Origin: Podospora pseudocomata
Lineage: Eukaryota; Ascomycota; Sordariomycetes; Sordariales; Podosporaceae
NCBI RefSeq assembly: GCF_035222375.1
Contig: NC_085887.1
Coordinates: 2,517,501 to 2,581,500 of the forward strand
DNA length: 64,000 bases
Reading direction: 5' to 3'
Part shown: positions 35,159 through 46,840 of the stretch, piece after piece
How positions within the stretch are numbered: position 1 is the stretch's first letter
Layout of the letters: each line of letters begins with the position of its first letter
Position numbers and translations under genes: made by a program
Notes under the pieces: generated by a model
The model's input: only the letters and a program-made list of their open reading frames with translations
What the model was told of the DNA's origin: nothing
The model's database searches: none

Positions 35159-37625
35159 ATGACTGTCGCACACGACTTGACCCGCCGCGGGTCCACCCAG
35201 CTCGTCACCAACAACGGGCTACCCCTTGAAGACAGGTTCGAGGTACTGAAGGAGATTGGAGATGGAAGCTTTGGAAGTGTCGTGCTCGCGAGAGTACGGA
35301 CGGCGGGCGCCAATGTTGCCCGTCGTGGTACAGTGGTATGGCTTATTGTTTTTCCCTTGACCAAGTTGCTGTTCTGACCATCAATTACAGGTCGCCATCA
35401 AGACCATGAAGAAGACTTTCGAGTCGTTTCAGCCATGCCTGGAATTGAGGGAGGTTGTGTTCCTGAGGACGCTCCCCGCTCACCCTCATTTGGTTCCGGC
35501 CCTTGACATCTTTTTGGATCCATTCACCAGGAAGCTCCATATCGCCATGGAGTACATGGAGGGCAACCTCTACCAACTAATGAAGGCCAGGGACCACAAG
35601 TGCTTGGACAACGCCAGCGTGAAGAGCATCCTGTACCAGATCATGCAAGGTTTGGAGCATATCCATGCTCACAGCTTCTTCCACCGCGATATCAAGCCAG
35701 AGAACATTCTCGTGTCTACTTCAGCTCATTCGGATTTCACCAACTCTTTCAGGCGGTATTCTGCTCTTGTCACGCCACCATCGACGCCCCCATCTTATAC
35801 CGTCAAGATTGCCGATTTTGGTCTCGCTCGTGAGACGCATTCGAAGCTTCCTTACACCACGTATGTCTCCACCAGGTGGTATCGTGCCCCAGAGGTACTG
35901 CTGAGGGCGGGCGAGTACTCGGCCCCGGTGGATATCTGGGCCGTGGGTGCTATGGCCGTGGAGGTGGCCACCCTCAAGCCTCTCTTCCCCGGTGGAAATG
36001 AGGTCGACCAGGTCTGGAGGGTATGTGAAATCATGGGAAGCCCAGGGAACTGGTACAACAAGGCTGGTGCGCGTGTCGGCGGTGGAGAGTGGAGGGAAGG
36101 AACCCGTCTTGCTGGAAAGCTCGGGTTCTCCTTCCCCAAGATGGCGCCTCACTCCATGGACACCATCTTGCAGACTCCCCAATGGCCTTCGTCGCTCAGC
36201 CAGTTTGTTACCTGGTGCCTCATGTGGGATCCCAAGAGCCGACCGACATCTACTCAGGCGCTTGCCCATGAGTACTTTGCCGATGCCGTTGATCCTTTGC
36301 GCCCAAAGTCTGCGTCCAAGATCCTGGGTCGTAAACAGTCTGACATCAGTCGGGGAAAGGACTCTAACGCGACCACGCCAACGGCTACATCAAAGCCGTC
36401 TTCGTGGTTCAGAAAATCGCTCATTGGTCGCTCCGAGAGTGTCGAGGTTATGGCCGCTCCGCAGCCCGCCCCGAAAGAAGCACCAGCACCAGCACCAGCT
36501 CCTGCTCCTGCTCCTCGCCCGGCCCCGATCGCTCGACCTGCCGCTCCCGTCGAGCCACCACAGCCGGTTATGCCTGCTCCACGACCCACGGTCGCAAAAA
36601 GAGCAACCTGGACAAACGGCCCTTCGAACGTCGCACCAATGCCCATTCTTCCCACCATCCGTCCCATCTCACCTCTATCGCAGACTGTCACAGCCCAACC
36701 CGCACCAGTGTACAATGACGCCTACGCGAATGCGGTTCAGAGACACGCCCCAGTTCAAGAGAAGTCCACCAAGAAGATTGGCAGGCAGCTCTCAGTCCAA
36801 TCGAACACCAATCACTACGCTGAACTTCACAGGCAACAGGCAGAACGAGCTCTCAATGGACAGTCTGGCTTGGTGTCGCCACCGAGTGGACACAAGGAGA
36901 GCTTTTTCTCGCACCTCCGGAAAAGAGCGAGGAGGTTCTCGGGCAGACATCAGACGCCCATGTCGCCCAGCTCTGACGATATGGAGGCCCAGGCAGGTTG
37001 TGGACCATGGGCGAGCAACCGCTCATCAATGGTGATCGACAACCCGGCACCCATCCCCGTTCCAAAAGACACGTATGAGTCCCTCGATAAGACGCTCCGC
37101 GAGGGTCAGCAAATGGCCGAGGTACCTCCTGCGCCACCGGCCCATCAAGTGAATCAACTAACGCCAAGCGGTAATCTCAAGCGCCACCACTCCCTCCCTC
37201 ACCACCAACCAAGATCGGTCGATAATCTGCTTGTCGCCTCCCGAGGAACCGGTCCCGTATCTAGCAGGACACGAAGAGCCCAGGCTGCGCACGGTGTCAA
37301 CCAATACGACGACCCAAACGAGGAAGACGAACTTCTAGATGAAGTGTTGACCTCGACCCACCGTGCCATGAAGCGCCTCGACAACGAGAAGCCTCTGAGG
37401 CAATCAGCTAGCAATGTCGTGTTGACGAACCCTTACCCGACCCCTTCGCCCTCCGCCAGCGGAAACGTAATGCTTTTTGGTGACGGCAAAGAAGCTGTTA
37501 CGCCCAAGCCATTGAACTACGACAAGAAGGCTGCCGAATACAAGTGGCCCACTCCCCCTTATGACGAGGGTGACTGGGCGGCTTCGGCTTCGGCAAGCAT
37601 CTGGGCGGCGGGCAGTCGGTTTTAA
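35159..37625 (+). CDS. IME2: Ime2-like serine/threonine protein kinase, 803 aa
   Basis: Exons are 35159-35335 and 35391-37625; the intron has GTATGG, CTGAC and TTACAG. The kinase domain (about residues 26-330) is complete: glycine loop IGDGSFGSV (33-41), VAIK lysine (63), HRDIKPEN near 157, DFGLARE near 201, and the activation segment LPYTTYVSTRWYRAPE, whose T-x-Y and STRWYRAPE fit the Ime2/RCK family (MAK/ICK in animals). These kinases govern meiosis, sexual development and responses to nutrients, and act in the nucleus and cytoplasm. The C-terminal 470 residues are probably disordered, with an Ala-Pro repeat (APAPAPAPAPAP) near 442, many SP/TP sites and a conserved-looking end (YKWPTPPYDEGDWAASASAS). 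An insertion around residues 170-190 (FRRYSALVTPPSTPP) lies between HRD and DFG. Ortholog assignment is by motif, not by search. Confidence 0.92.
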
Positions 37626-40604
37626 GGTGCGACGTTTCTTTCTCTTGGTGACGGCGGCGAAAAGAAAAAGTCTTGGTTTCTGGCTGGGTTTCATCGAATG
37701 GTGTTTTGGGATGGGAGGATTCTACTTGATTTGGTCTCATCGCTCACTCTCGACTCTGCCAAACGACGGCAGATATTTTCGGTTACAATGCTTCTCTCTG
37801 GATCGAATTCGGTTGTGGGGGCTCGTTTTTCAGTCTTTCGATCTCGCAAATACCCCCAAGGACGGTACCGCCTTGTCGAGTGCTAGATTTTAATACCTTG
37901 TGGCTTGTTTCCTTTTACTGTTTATTTCTCATATATCTCAAATTTCTGTCGTTTCAAATACCCCCATATAGATTGAGTGAGGAAATTGGGATATTTGGGT
38001 TTTTCTGTTTTCAACTGCACACAGCCAGCCAGCTTTGAGCCAGTTTTGTGTCACATATCGTCACTTGCTTGCTTTTTTGGCTGTTGTTGTTTTCTTGGCA
38101 AAGCTCATCATCATCATATCATTTTGGCGTCTCACATGTATCGTCGTCGGATGGGGGGCTTGTTTTTTCCTATGTTAGAATATTTCAAGAAGGGATGGGG
38201 AGAGAAGATGAGAGGTGACTTTGCTCATATTTTTTGTTGTTTTACACAAACCGCACATATCACGCACCACTTACTGCACACACGCACACACTGTTTTTGA
38301 AGGGTGAGCGGGGGGCAGCAGCCGGCTGGCATTATGGCTGCTGTTTGGGGGGGTGTTGAATCTTTACACGGTACTATCTTTATTATAATTTTTACACACA
38401 CCTCGACATATAAGTTTACATACCTAACCTTCACAACTTTTTTTTACTTGTATGTCATACGAAGCGGTGTACCTGAGGTGTTTCATGGGGATGAGTTGTG
38501 AGTGAGGGAGGGGGGAGGGGGGCTGATGATTGGATTGGTGTGTGGGGATGGGAGTATTGTTTATCACCACTCAGAATCGAAAAATGTTGCTTTGATATAG
38601 CTGTTTTGATGTTGTTGTTGTTGTTGTTGTTGTTGGGGGGTGATAAGTGTGAGATGAGATGGGGCGTATACCAGGTGGCATTTTGTGCGTTCATTTATGG
38701 AGAACAGGCGTACAAGGTCGCTACGGGGTGGTTTCTGTTGTATAAAGGGTGATTTTGACAAGAGAGAGGTGAAGTTGTGTGTATCTACGGATACCCTAGG
38801 TATAGGGAGAGCGGCATATGCCATCAATGGATGACGTCCAAGATGCAAGAAGATCTGCGATAGGGCTATGGTGGAGTGTCACAACCCCCCTATTCTTTGC
38901 GTTTTGAATTTCAAAACCAGCTATTGCTTACATACAGCTAACGGGGTGTCCAGCCGCTGATAGCCAGCAAAAGCTGAACAAACTTGATTGTTTGTTCTGT
39001 TCGGTTTAACCCGCGTTTTTTGTCTTGGATTTAGTCCGAACTTTTTTCTCTGTACTGAGACAATTGAGAGGGCGCGGGGGCCTCGGAATACCGGGAGTGG
39101 CTTGCTTCTTTTGCCTGGTTTTCTTGATCTATTGTTTGGTATCAGGAGATGGATTGGCGATGGGCATTTTTGCCACCCCCTTTTTTGGGCAACAAACACA
39201 CGAACGGGCGAGACGGTTCTAGAGGAGGGAGGGAACACCACATCACACGTAAGCTGAACGTATTTGACGGTATGTTTGAAACGTCAAGTACAATTCTCAT
39301 GACAAGACCCAGTGCGTGGTGGAGAGAGATAAGATCGGATCAAAATTATCAGATTTTGCAAGGTCCTTCTTCAGGAACTCGATACTGAAAGCAGCATGGG
39401 GAAGTTTGCGATTATCATTTGATGAGATGCTATGGAAGAAAGTGGATTGTATCGGGGATTCCCGTGCAAGGGCCAGGCAATCGGTTATCAATGAGCAACT
39501 TGTTGAAGAAGATCACCATTCCTTTCTTATCTCTTACCGAGTAGGAAGAAATCACGAAACATCACGACGGAGATTAGGGAAGTTGAGCGGCTTGGCAAAT
39601 GGATAAGAAATGTTTGCCTGGTTCTAGTACGTCGACAGCGAGATGTTTGCGTAACGGCCTGAAAAAGCTTTCGTCATCACCAGGCCGCATCGGTTGTTGG
39701 TTTTCGCATTCGGCTCTTTTCAAAATCTTCCATATTATTTAATCCCCGAAATAATGCTACCAGAGAAAGGCTGTATGTAGCAGTAGCAACGCCATCACGT
39801 GAAACCTCCTGTTCCTGATCCCTGTCCCGCACTGGACCTGCCAAAATGGAAACCCCCAAAGAAAGAAACGGGCTGGACGGTCTGTTGGCAGTTCATCCCA
39901 CCGTTTTGGTGGGGAAAGGACGAACAGTTGCCCGTTATGGCCGCCAGTAAAATACAGTAGTGAACAAGCCACCAACAACACCACCACCACCAACCAGCCT
40001 TGCAGCTCGCCAGCGGGTTGCTTGCTCTTGGGCTGAGGGCATCTCTGCTTGGCGCTCCCCCACCCCATTTCTCCCCTTACCCCACCATCCCAGTCCGTCC
40101 AATGCTATCCAGCCTCAGAGAACCACAACGCACGACCGGGCAAGGCAGCAGCATTCGAGACGACAGGAAGCTTTGAAAGGCAGATGTATATATGAATTGT
40201 GGTTATTTTCTTGGCGGTATACGAAGACTCTAGACCTAGTGGGACGGGACCTTGCAGGTTATTTACGTCATTTTCCACGCGGCCACCTTTGGGAGGGGAC
40301 TTGGCTAGGGAGCCAAGGGGGAGTGGTGATCTTTGACTTTTGGTGTTGAGGGATTCATCGGAAGGCAGACGTACTTTGGGTGTTCAATAATTGGAAAGGA
40401 GAGATTGCTTCGACAAGATTGAAAGTCGCTTCTCGTTCAGAAAGGGATTCAGGGATTGGAAGGTTTTATCGGGTTTGGGAGTATCAACGTTGTGGATACG
40501 GGCGTTCAGGATACGGGATTTGGCAGAGGTTGAAGGGGTGGACCGTCTCTCTTATTGTTTTCACTTGTATCACCACCACATCATCAGTCGATGCCGCCGT
40601 CACC
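37626..40604. other. Intergenic, no supported gene
   Basis: This 3-kb spacer lies between two genes on the same strand. It contains a (GTT)8 repeat at 38611-38634 and pyrimidine- and G-rich tracts. Short open frames on both strands lack domains. The frame upstream of 40605 stays open but has no protein-like features. Confidence 0.45.
38611..38634. repeat. GTT trinucleotide microsatellite
   Basis: Eight GTT units are read directly in a non-coding spacer. Confidence 0.9.
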
Positions 40605-42807
40605 ATGAATATCCCTCTCCCCATCCACTCATCACCGAGTCTGCGGAATCGGGAAAGCAGAGACTATCACATCAAAAACAACACCTCCATCAGCAGCAAT
40701 ACCAGCACTCAAAGAACACCGCCACCGGCGGCCGAGGCTATCAATGGCCCGGTTAGGGAGGCGGCCAGAGGGTCAGCAGTTATCAACGACAAGTTAATCG
40801 TTGGTGTCGACTTTGGAACTACATTCTCAGGGTAAGCTTCACCCCATCCCACCAAATCTCATCATATACATATCACTAACATTGCACACAGAGTAGCAGC
40901 AGTCTACACCGGCACCCCCGACGACATAGAAATCATCAAAACCTGGCCGGGCGGCAACGGCATCACCTCAGACAAGGTGCCCACCGAACTATCCTACGAC
41001 CTCCCTCCCAACTCACCCCCAGGCACCGCCCCAACGATAAAATGGGGGTTCCAGTTCAAACCAGAAGAGTCCCGCCTCCGGTGCATCAAGCTCTTTCTCG
41101 ACCGCTCCCAGAAATTACCATACTATGTCTCACCCCTCGAAACCGCCGCCCAGCTTAAGAAGTTCAAGAAGACGGTCGCCGACGCCGTGAGTGATTACCT
41201 AACGCAGATATACAAACACACAATGGACACCCTCACACGAAGATACGGCGAGACGTTTATGGCCTCGACAAAGGTCAGTTTTGTTCTCACCTGCCCGGCG
41301 GTCTGGTCAGATGCTGCGAAGAACACTACTTTGCAGGCGGCGGAGAGGGCCGGGATGGGGGCCGGGGGGCAGATTCAGATTATCAGTGAGCCCGAGGCGG
41401 CGGCCGTGTATACTTTGAAGGCGATACAGCCTAATCACTTGAAGGTTGGGGATAATTTTATTGTTTGTGACGGTGGTGGCGGGACGGTCGAGTGAGTTCT
41501 TGCTGCTTTTGCAGTTACCCCTGAGCCCGGGAAAAGGGGCAACGAAGCTGACAAAACACCCCAGCCTCATCGCCTACAAAATCGTCTCTCTAAACCCCAT
41601 AAAAGTAGAAGAATCAGCCGTTGGAACCGGCGGGTTGTGCGGTAGCGCCTTTCTCAACTACCGGTTCGAGGAGCATGTCAAGTCCAGACTCGGACAGAGC
41701 AGGTTCGATGACATGAAGGCGAAAAGGGGCAAGACATGGCAGATGGGACTGCGGTATTTCGAGGAGTTTGTCAAGAGGAATTTCAACGAGGACGAACATC
41801 AGGAGGTCAATGTGCCGTACGTACCCCTTCCCCCCCTCTCCCCTCACCCTCATGGAGACCTAACCAACAACCCCCTTTAGGTTTCCTGGCCTTCCCGACG
41901 ACGAAGAAGCCGGCCTCGACTCGGGCTTCCTCGTCATGACAGCCGACCAAATCAAAGAAATCTTCGACCCCGTCGTCAAAGAAGTCTGCGAACTCGTCCA
42001 AGGTCAAGTCGACAACCTCCGCGCGTTGGGGGGGATCGTCTCGGGCATCATCCTCGTCGGTGGCTTCGGACAAAGCGACTACCTCTACCGCAAGCTCAAG
42101 ACTCACTTCACCAGCGCCGCCCCCCCTCCCTATAGTGAGAGACCCTCCCAGGCCAACATCGACATGCGAGAGCGGCCCTCGGTGGAGGTGATGCAGCCAA
42201 TATACGCCTGGACGGCCGTCGTCCGCGGCGCGGTTTTGCGCGGCTTGGAAGGTAACATGGTCATATCCCGAAAGGCGAGAATGCACTATGGCACGTCGTA
42301 TGCGACTGTGTACGACGAGGAGAAGCACTCTGTAGCGGAGAGGTACTGGTCGCCGCTGTGGGAGAGGTGGATGGTCAGTGACAGGATGCAATGGCATATT
42401 GCAAAGGTTAGTCTCCCACCCTCTCGTCCCCGTATTCCAGTTCCAACATACCAACAAAAGAGAAAAAAAAACAGGGAGAAGCGCTATCGCCCATGCAACC
42501 CATCGCCTTCCACTACACCCGCAACTTCCGCCCGGGGCAGTCGTTGGTCGTCACCGACGACCTCATCGCCTGCCAGGCTGATGAGCCGCCCAAGGCTTTT
42601 ACTCGGGATCTGGTGCACGTCTGCACGCTGACCACGGACCTCAGCGCGGTGCCCAGGCATCTGTTCACCAGACTGACAACCACACGCGGTGTTGAGTTCG
42701 ACAATCTGGATTTTACCCTCGAGATGATCGTTGACAGTGCGGGGCTGGGGTTCGAGCTCAAGGTTGACGGGGTGAGGTATGGGAGGGTAGATGCCGAGTT
42801 TCACTAG
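40605..42807 (+). CDS. Divergent Hsp70-family ATPase (HSPA12-like), 645 aa
   Basis: Exons are 40605-40831, 40892-41491, 41565-41816, 41881-42406 and 42475-42807; all phases close. The protein has the actin/Hsp70 nucleotide-binding fold. Phosphate-1 loop VGVDFGTTFSG is near residue 66, and FIVCDGGGGTVDL near 266 is the phosphate-2 loop with an extra Gly-rich character. The adenosine motif GIILVGGFGQSDYL is near 415. IISEPEAAAVY and LTCPAVWSDAAK are also typical of HSPA12-type proteins. After the ATPase part comes a shorter, divergent C-terminal region (FHYTRNFRPGQSLVV, HLFTRLTTTRGVEFDNLDF) in place of the canonical substrate-binding domain and EEVD tail. The start MNIPLPIHSS follows GTCACC and adds a Ser/Thr-rich extension of about 60 residues. 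Many filamentous ascomycetes carry several such genes; clients and function are unknown. Confidence 0.9.
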
Positions 42808-43472
42808 TTGGTCGGTTCTCTTGATGTTACTGGGGAGTAGGGAAGCAAGGCGTCTGCGGTCAGGTTATTGGTTTTTCGATACGGAGTTGGTTGCCCTTGC
42901 TTGAACCTGGACGAGGAGAGGGAAGAGATCATATATATATCGCACAGAACAGTCCTGGAACACAGAGTATGAATGAACCAGGGGATGATGTACTTGAACT
43001 GGTCTAGACAGGGAGTAACTAACCAATTTGCCTATGCTCTTTTGCATGTAGTATCCAGCCCCAGCCACCCCCCTCATGAAACTGCCTTGGAACAGAAGAC
43101 TCGACATCCGCGCTGCCACGCATATGATTGCTCAACGGCAAAAGAATCACTCATTAACCATGCTATCTTGGTATTCTTTTCCTTTTGCCTTTTCTCCTTT
43201 TTTTATTTTGTGCCCGTGTCATGTCATCATAATTCATCCAAATGCCCCTTAAGACGGCAGGTTCGATGCCAAACCCCATCTCACAAAGTCCTGGAAAATC
43301 TCCATAAAATTGAAACAGAAGACATTCGCTGATGTTTACCAAGAGACAGGGAAAACCACAAAATTTAGCTCGACACAAGCGAGCGAGCTGGGAACGAAGT
43401 GGTGAAACCAATGGGTAAGAATTGTGTAGTGATGGGAAACCCATAACTGGCTCCAAGTAGAGGCAGCACTGT
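42808..43472. other. Convergent intergenic region
   Basis: Both flanking genes end here, so the 665 bp are 3' flank. No gene is supported. Confidence 0.55.
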
Positions 43473-44356
43473 CTATCGGCGACGTTTCTCACCGATATTG
43501 TGAGCTTGCTGTCTAGGGTGATCAGGTCGGTTGGCAAACCGTGAACCTGACGTTGCCACTATATTGCTGGAAGAATGCTGAGGGAGATCGTCATACCCAC
43601 AAAGGAGACGCATAAAATGGAGACGGGCACCTGGTATGCTCTACTCGGGAAGGATGTCATGGTCAGAAAATGAGCATGAGAAACCTGTAGGAAAGAAATG
43701 ACGAACATCACCCGTACTCTGAGCATACATCATCAGCAGCTCAGGATTATCCAAAAAGGCAATCGCCTTTTGACGAAGCTCTCTGCTCGCGTAATCCTCC
43801 TTCTCCGGTCTGTAAATCACACCCCACCAATGTCAGTTATTCCACTTTCCCCATCTCACAACAAGTATGAAAAGCAAGAAAAGTCTCACCTCCCTCCACC
43901 ACCACCACCACCACCACCCCCCAATCTCAACTTCGACGTCCCAATCCCACCCTCCCGATCACTCAAGTCACTCCCCTCAGACCCATCCCCCGAATTATAG
44001 GGGTCCTTCCCCCTCGCCTGACGATCGCGCATGGCAGAAGTGAAAGCGTCGCCGTCGTCCTCGTCGTCGTTTGATAATGACGACGATGAAAGTGATCCCG
44101 AGCTGGTCGTCGCCGTCGTGTTCATATAAGCTGAACTGAACTTCCTGTTGTTGAAGCTCTTATTGTGGAAATGTGCAAACGAGGATGAAGATGGACCTCC
44201 ACCACCGCCGCCGCCACCGAAGTTGTGGTTGTGGTTGTGGTTGTAATTGTGGTTGTGATTGTGGTTGTGGCTGTGGTTGTGGTGATTGTTGCCCCCACCA
44301 CCACTTCCTCCTCCTACTCCACCACCGGATGGGCCTCCTCCAGGTGACAGGGACAT
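43473..44356 (-). CDS. His/Asn- and Gly-rich protein with conserved C-terminal helix, 240 aa
   Basis: Exons are 43890-44356, 43712-43809 and 43473-43630; all phases close. The N-terminal half is low in complexity: Gly runs, then an alternating His-Asn block (HNHNHNHNYNHNHNHN), then Ser-rich and acidic stretches (SNDDEDDGDAFTSAM). The C-terminal half is probably ordered: KEDYASRELRQKAIAFLDNP, ELLMMYAQSTGARLHFMRLL, then CGYDDLPQHSSS and a basic end (NIGEKRRR). The motif IAFLDNPELLMMYAQ followed by GARLHFMRLLCGYD looks like a conserved Pezizomycotina segment, and it supports the splicing because it crosses the second intron. The start is the first in-frame ATG (MSLSPGGGPSGGG). Function is unknown; a metal-binding role for the His block is only a guess. 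Confidence 0.8.
44180..44290. repeat. Coding hexamer-like repeat for His-Asn block
   Basis: TTGTGG/TTGTGA-type hexamers repeat on the plus strand within exon 1 of the 43473-44356 gene. They encode alternating His and Asn on the minus strand. The unit varies slightly (one Tyr in place of a His), so the tract is not freshly expanded. Confidence 0.85.
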
Positions 44357-45609
44357 GGCTGTTGCTCTCGAGTCTCTGTGTGAGTGAGGTGCAAGTTGCT
44401 TTGAATGAATGAATGAAAAAAAGAGAAAAAAAAGATCGATAAAAGAACTGCTCCTTCTGAAAATATCAGACGACTCTGGCTTTTGGTGTTGCTCCCAGCT
44501 AATGATAAATCTTTCAAAAAGAAAGAATCGCTCAAGTCCAATAAGGTAGGCAAGTTGAACAAGTGAAGTCGAGCAAGCACCACCCAGCTACCTCCAAAGG
44601 ACCAGGAATGTGGGGCTAGCTTAAAGCCGTACCACAGCGCCTACCTCTACGTTCTCCTTCCCTCTCTGCCACTCAAATGTTTGCTCTTTCCCTCCTCTCC
44701 TACTAGCCAGCAGGTTGCTTGCCTCACTATGAACGCAAGAAAGAAAGAAAGAAAAAAACGTAACTGCACCTCCTCCCACTCCCATCAACTGCATTGCAGA
44801 TGCACGTCCCCGTTTTGGGGCAAACATTCACGCAATGGATGGGACGGAAAATGCTCTTTTGCCTTCCTACTTGTAGCCTTGGCACATATACATAGACAGT
44901 TGCTTCTTTCCAAACCTGACCTAACCAAACCAGTTTGGCCGGCTTCGGGTGACTCCATCAAAAGAGTCCCGAGTCCTGGTAAGACACGCAGCAAGAGAAA
45001 AACAGTATCGGGTACGGCTCCGTTGTTCTCTTCTCCCTTTGTTCTCTGTTGGTTCTTGTCCTACGAAAGGAAAGGCCAAAAGGCGAGTGCCGGGACGCAT
45101 GGAGCTGAATCGGCAGCTACCCGATGGCTTGCCCCGCCCCCGCATATCGATACCTACATCATAAGCACCTTTTTCCCACAGGGTCACGCAAATTATGGCT
45201 ATGGATTATGTTGTGCTATTACCGTAAATTTCTTGGCGACGATTGCATACCGCCAAAAAGATCACCTTGTGTGCCATGGTTATGCCATGTGGCTGGCCCA
45301 GCGGTTCACCGCTCTACCACCCAGCATCGAGCAAACACACCAGATGATAGCCTCATCGTCTTGCCGGTTTCCATCCATCCATCCCTTGGTATTGCTGCCC
45401 GGTTTGATCTTGCTTTTTCCTGTCCGCTTGCCTCTCCCTGCATTTCTTCACCACTTTCTTCCCCTTGTCCAGCTGAAGCCATCCCCACATCAGGAACTAG
45501 AAACCGTCTCGAAAAAAAATAGACAAAGCTAGAACCGGTCCCAGAATAAACCTAGAGACTTAACAACCTCTCCATACCAAACCCTCCTTAACAACTGCCT
45601 CTCTCCTCC
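44357..45609. other. Intergenic, no supported gene
   Basis: A plus-strand frame at 44681-45532 is open for 283 codons but has no domain, and its composition (Lys/Arg runs, Cys, Trp) resembles untranslated leader sequence. The region lies between two genes on the minus strand. Confidence 0.45.
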
Positions 45610-46104
45610 TCAAGTAAAAATCCCCTCCCCCACAACCCCCAAAACCTTCCCCCCCACCGCAGTCACCAAAAAGTAACAAACCCTCACCCCCCTCTCATCC
45701 CCCCCAACCTCATAAACCCTCACATCCCCCCCCTTCCCAACCTCCCTAACCGCCTCCAAAACCTCATTATTCCCCCCCTCCGGATCCCAATCCACCGGAT
45801 CTTTGATCTCCACCTTTGCCCCCTTGGGATCAGTATGCCCAATCATCCTCGCAAACTCCTCCTCATCCGGCAAGCCCCCATCACCCTCCAACCTCAACGC
45901 CACAACCTCACACGGGCTTTCCGCCTCCGACGACGCAGCCGTATAAACCTTTCCTTCAACCGCCTGTTTCAGCTTCTCCGGAACCTCCACACCGGGGTCG
46001 ACAAGTTTAAAGTGCTGTTTATCACTACTACTCGCGGCTTGGGTGGTAGTAGACGAAGAAGCGTTGGCCTTGTTCAAAAAGGCGAGGTAATCCTCGTCCG
46101 ACAT
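45610..46104 (-). CDS. Small conserved-looking protein, 164 aa
   Basis: This is a single-exon gene. The start MSDEDYLAFLNKANASSS at 46104 is chosen because this N-terminus looks like a conserved fungal opening. The frame stays open for more than 150 codons upstream, but there it is rich in Ser, Pro and Cys and unlike the rest. After a Ser/Thr linker come a short conserved-looking part (HFKLVDPGVEVPEKLKQAV, VYTAASSEAESPCEVVAL) and an acidic central part (LPDEEEFARMIGHTDPKG). A compact C-terminus follows (VRVYEVGGDERGVRVCYFLVTAVGGKVLGVVG). No signal peptide or span is present in the short version. The longer version could add a mitochondrial-like presequence (RFPRQKRFFSRTAAVK), so the true start deserves caution. 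Function is unknown. Confidence 0.72.
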   Translation of the reverse strand: MSDEDYLAFLNKANASSSTTTQAASSSDKQHFKLVDPGVEVPEKLKQAVEGKVYTAASSEAESPCEVVALRLEGDGGLPDEEEFARMIGHTDPKGAKVEIKDPVDWDPEGGNNEVLEAVREVGKGGDVRVYEVGGDERGVRVCYFLVTAVGGKVLGVVGEGIFT

Positions 46105-46840
46105 CTTGACGGCGGCAGTGCGGGAGAAGAATCGCTTCTGTCGGGGGAATCTTGACGCGGAGGAGGTAGATCGTAGTGTTTGTAGAAATGGAGCTGCGGT
46201 AGGTGTAGTGGCTAGAGCTAGGCAGGTAGCAGAGTGGTACGATCGAGCTGGTGGGAATCGTGAACAAGAAACACAAAGCTTTGTGTTCGAGTACGTCGAA
46301 GCGTTCTTGGTATGAGTCAAAAGGAAAGAAGAAAATGGAATCAGAAAGAGGGAGGGAGCCTTGTGGGACAAAATAACTTGACTAATTCCGTTGAAAAGGG
46401 GCGCAATCATGGTCATGAGCAGCAAACCAAAGCCAGCAGTTCTCAAGTTGGGCAAAGGCCGATGATGTAACCGCAGTTTTGTCCCAGCTGGGAAGCTGTG
46501 ACCAGTGAGCTGACGCGGGGCATCCCCAGAGGCAGTGTCAAGGACCCACTTTGATGCCATGGGGTGTGACCACTGACCAGAAGCTTGGAGGGGGCAAATT
46601 TCACATCGACCACTCGGCATACTCTAGATAGCTGAACAAAAAGGGTATATATTGATAGTAAAAAACACATCGACACATCACAAACAGTCAATGGCAATTG
46701 GTTCATTTTCCCATTCCTCTCCTGCAGCTCTAAACTAAGCTGATAATGCTAGGTAGAATCCCGTTATCCCGACCCAAAGCTGTGAAAACCGTGACACCAT
46801 TGCCATTGAATGAACGATAAAATCAGAAACCGGACGCCGC
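46105..46840. other. Intergenic spacer upstream of the small conserved gene
   Basis: The first part stays open in the frame of the 45610 gene and could be its leader or an N-terminal extension. The rest is the 3' flank of the uL3 gene. No other gene is supported. Confidence 0.5.

Noticed and set aside
44681-45532. Plus-strand open frame of 283 codons
   Set aside because: It lies in a spacer, has Lys/Arg runs from A-rich DNA, overlaps several other open frames and shows no domain.
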